Below are positions 63,091-64,000 of a stretch of 64,000 bases of DNA, one piece after another (within the stretch, counting starts at the first letter, position 1; each line of letters starts with the position of its first letter). The stretch spans positions 98,986 to 162,985 of the forward strand of contig NZ_JACAFP010000009.1 of the NCBI RefSeq assembly GCF_015354505.1, read 5' to 3'. Below the pieces are notes generated by a model. That model made no database searches. It saw only the letters and a program-made list of their open reading frames with translations, and was not told the origin of the DNA. A program made the position numbers and the translations under genes. Origin of the DNA: Microbacterium sp. UFMG61. GTDB lineage: Bacteria > Actinomycetota > Actinomycetes > Actinomycetales > Microbacteriaceae.

Positions 63091-64000
63091 AGCTCGTCCT
63101 CCTTCATGAGGGAGCGGATGTACACGATCGTGATGCCGATCAGCACGAGGGTGAGCAGTACGGCGAGCGCGGCACCGAATCCGTACCGGTTCTGGCCGAA
63201 GGACTCGACATACGACCAGACGCCGAGGTTGAGCACCGATCGGTTGCCGCCACCGCCGCCGGGCATGAGGTACACCTGCGCGAAGACCTTGAAGTCCCAG
63301 ATGGTCGACAGGATGATCACGACGGAGAAGACGGGCTTCAGGGTCGGGAAGATGATCTTCCAGAAACGCATCCAGGCGTTCGCGCCGTCGAGGGCGGCCG
63401 CCTCGAGCATCTCCTTCGAGACGCCGAGCAGGCCGGCGAGCACCGTGATGGCCACGAACGGAAAGCCGTGGTGCACGACATTGAGCAGCACGATCGCGTA
63501 GAACGACCACTGGTTCGTGAACCAGTTGACCGGGTCGTCCATCAGACCGAGGTCGGTCAGGACGCTGTTGAAGATGCCGCGGTCGGCATCGAAGATGAAG
63601 GTCCAGACGTAGGTGCCGGTCACCGCGGGCATCGCCCAGGCGACCATGATGCAGCTCGACACGATGGTGCGCCAGACCGTGCCGAGCTTTGCGAGCAGCA
63701 GGGCGACGAGCGTGCCGACCGCGACCGTGACGAACACGGCGACGGCAGCGAAGCCGACGGTGTTCGGCAGCACGACGGTCCAGAGAGTCGGATTGGTGAG
63801 CGCCTCTACGTAGTTGTCGACGCCGATCCAGTTGCTCTCTCCGGTGTTGATCTCACGCAGGCCGTAGTCCTGCAGCGAATAGATGACGACCTGGACGAGA
63901 GGCCACAGCATGAGCACCGCGAGGATGACCAGGCCCGGAGCGAGGAGGAGCCACGGACGGGCCGTGATCAGCGAGAGTCCCCGCTTGTTCTGCGGCCGGC
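63087..64000 (-). CDS. Sugar ABC transporter permease (MalF/DasB type), 5' partial
   Basis: Six-helix CUT1 permease. The reading frame runs off the end of the window (reading RPQNKRGLSLITARPWLLL in the last codons), so the start lies beyond it and GTG 63917 is not the start. The EAA loop is LEAAALDGANAWMRFWKIIF. The substrate-binding lipoprotein of this transporter should lie just outside the window. Confidence 0.93.
   Translation of the reverse strand, partial: RPQNKRGLSLITARPWLLLAPGLVILAVLMLWPLVQVVIYSLQDYGLREINTGESNWIGVDNYVEALTNPTLWTVVLPNTVGFAAVAVFVTVAVGTLVALLLAKLGTVWRTIVSSCIMVAWAMPAVTGTYVWTFIFDADRGIFNSVLTDLGLMDDPVNWFTNQWSFYAIVLLNVVHHGFPFVAITVLAGLLGVSKEMLEAAALDGANAWMRFWKIIFPTLKPVFSVVIILSTIWDFKVFAQVYLMPGGGGGNRSVLNLGVWSYVESFGQNRYGFGAALAVLLTLVLIGITIVYIRSLMKEDEL

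Overview
The window is high-GC actinobacterial DNA. Gene order, leaderless and GTG/TTG starts, twin CIRCE sites before groES, and the RpoB/RpoC sequences fit a Microbacterium-like member of the Microbacteriaceae; the genus is an inference. Nearly all of it is ordinary chromosomal backbone. I see no prophage, integrase, insertion sequence, rRNA or CRISPR array. Both ends cut through transporter genes.

Layout. 1-5.05 kb: branched-chain amino acid importer livH(partial)-livM-livG-livF on the plus strand, with its binding lipoprotein livK convergent. 5.2-8.0 kb: rarD, groES under two CIRCE operators, and a SAM methyltransferase. 7.98-13.95 kb: a tightly overlapped minus-strand operon acpS-alr-tsaE-tsaB-rimI-tsaD plus two membrane proteins (cell-wall D-alanine, holo-ACP and tRNA t6A synthesis). 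13.95-15.55 kb: a repeat-rich island around an AbiEi/DUF559-type nuclease-like gene. 15.55-21.84 kb: glmS, coaA, ppx-like, glmM, rpsI, rplM. 22.0-25.8 kb: an EEP-family phosphatase, an XRE regulator, a membrane protein and truA. 25.85-28.8 kb: an APC permease and a divergent HxlR regulator/NAD(P)-binding oxidoreductase pair. 28.87-30.4 kb: an ECF sigma factor with two Asp23-like genes. 30.96-33.3 kb: a TetR regulator and DHA2 drug exporter. 33.3-38.6 kb: tRNA-Thr, tRNA-Met, an M23 peptidase, inositol monophosphatase, an enoyl-CoA hydratase and an FBP-domain protein. 38.6-41.4 kb: a gluconate module (GntR-type regulator, GntP permease, gluconokinase). 41.4-45.5 kb: lipoproteins, an FHA-domain protein with a small partner, tRNA-Tyr and a PfkB kinase. 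45.5-53.2 kb: rpoC and rpoB. 53.2-58.7 kb: a dipeptide-type ABC importer. 58.86-64 kb: a second PfkB kinase, an RpiR regulator, a GH3 glucosaminidase and two sugar permeases in a das-like arrangement.

How the genes work together. The centre of the window serves cell-envelope building (alr, glmS, glmM, acpS, M23 peptidase, GH3, dipeptide uptake) and core gene expression (rpoBC, rpsI, rplM, tRNAs, tsaBDE, rimI, truA). Around these sit small transport modules with local repressors whose operators can be read in the DNA (HxlR, TetR, FadR/GntR).

The least explained parts are non-coding. A C-rich hexamer array with strong G-quadruplex potential lies upstream of acpS. A six-copy GGCTGA/CCCCGC element flanks the nuclease-like gene, and 14 tandem 18-bp units abut the glmS stop codon. 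A CTGAGCCTGTCGAAG repeat recurs, once as a hairpin between rpoB and rpoC and once inside an ABC gene. RpoB also carries Asn at a rifampicin-contact position that is His in most bacteria.
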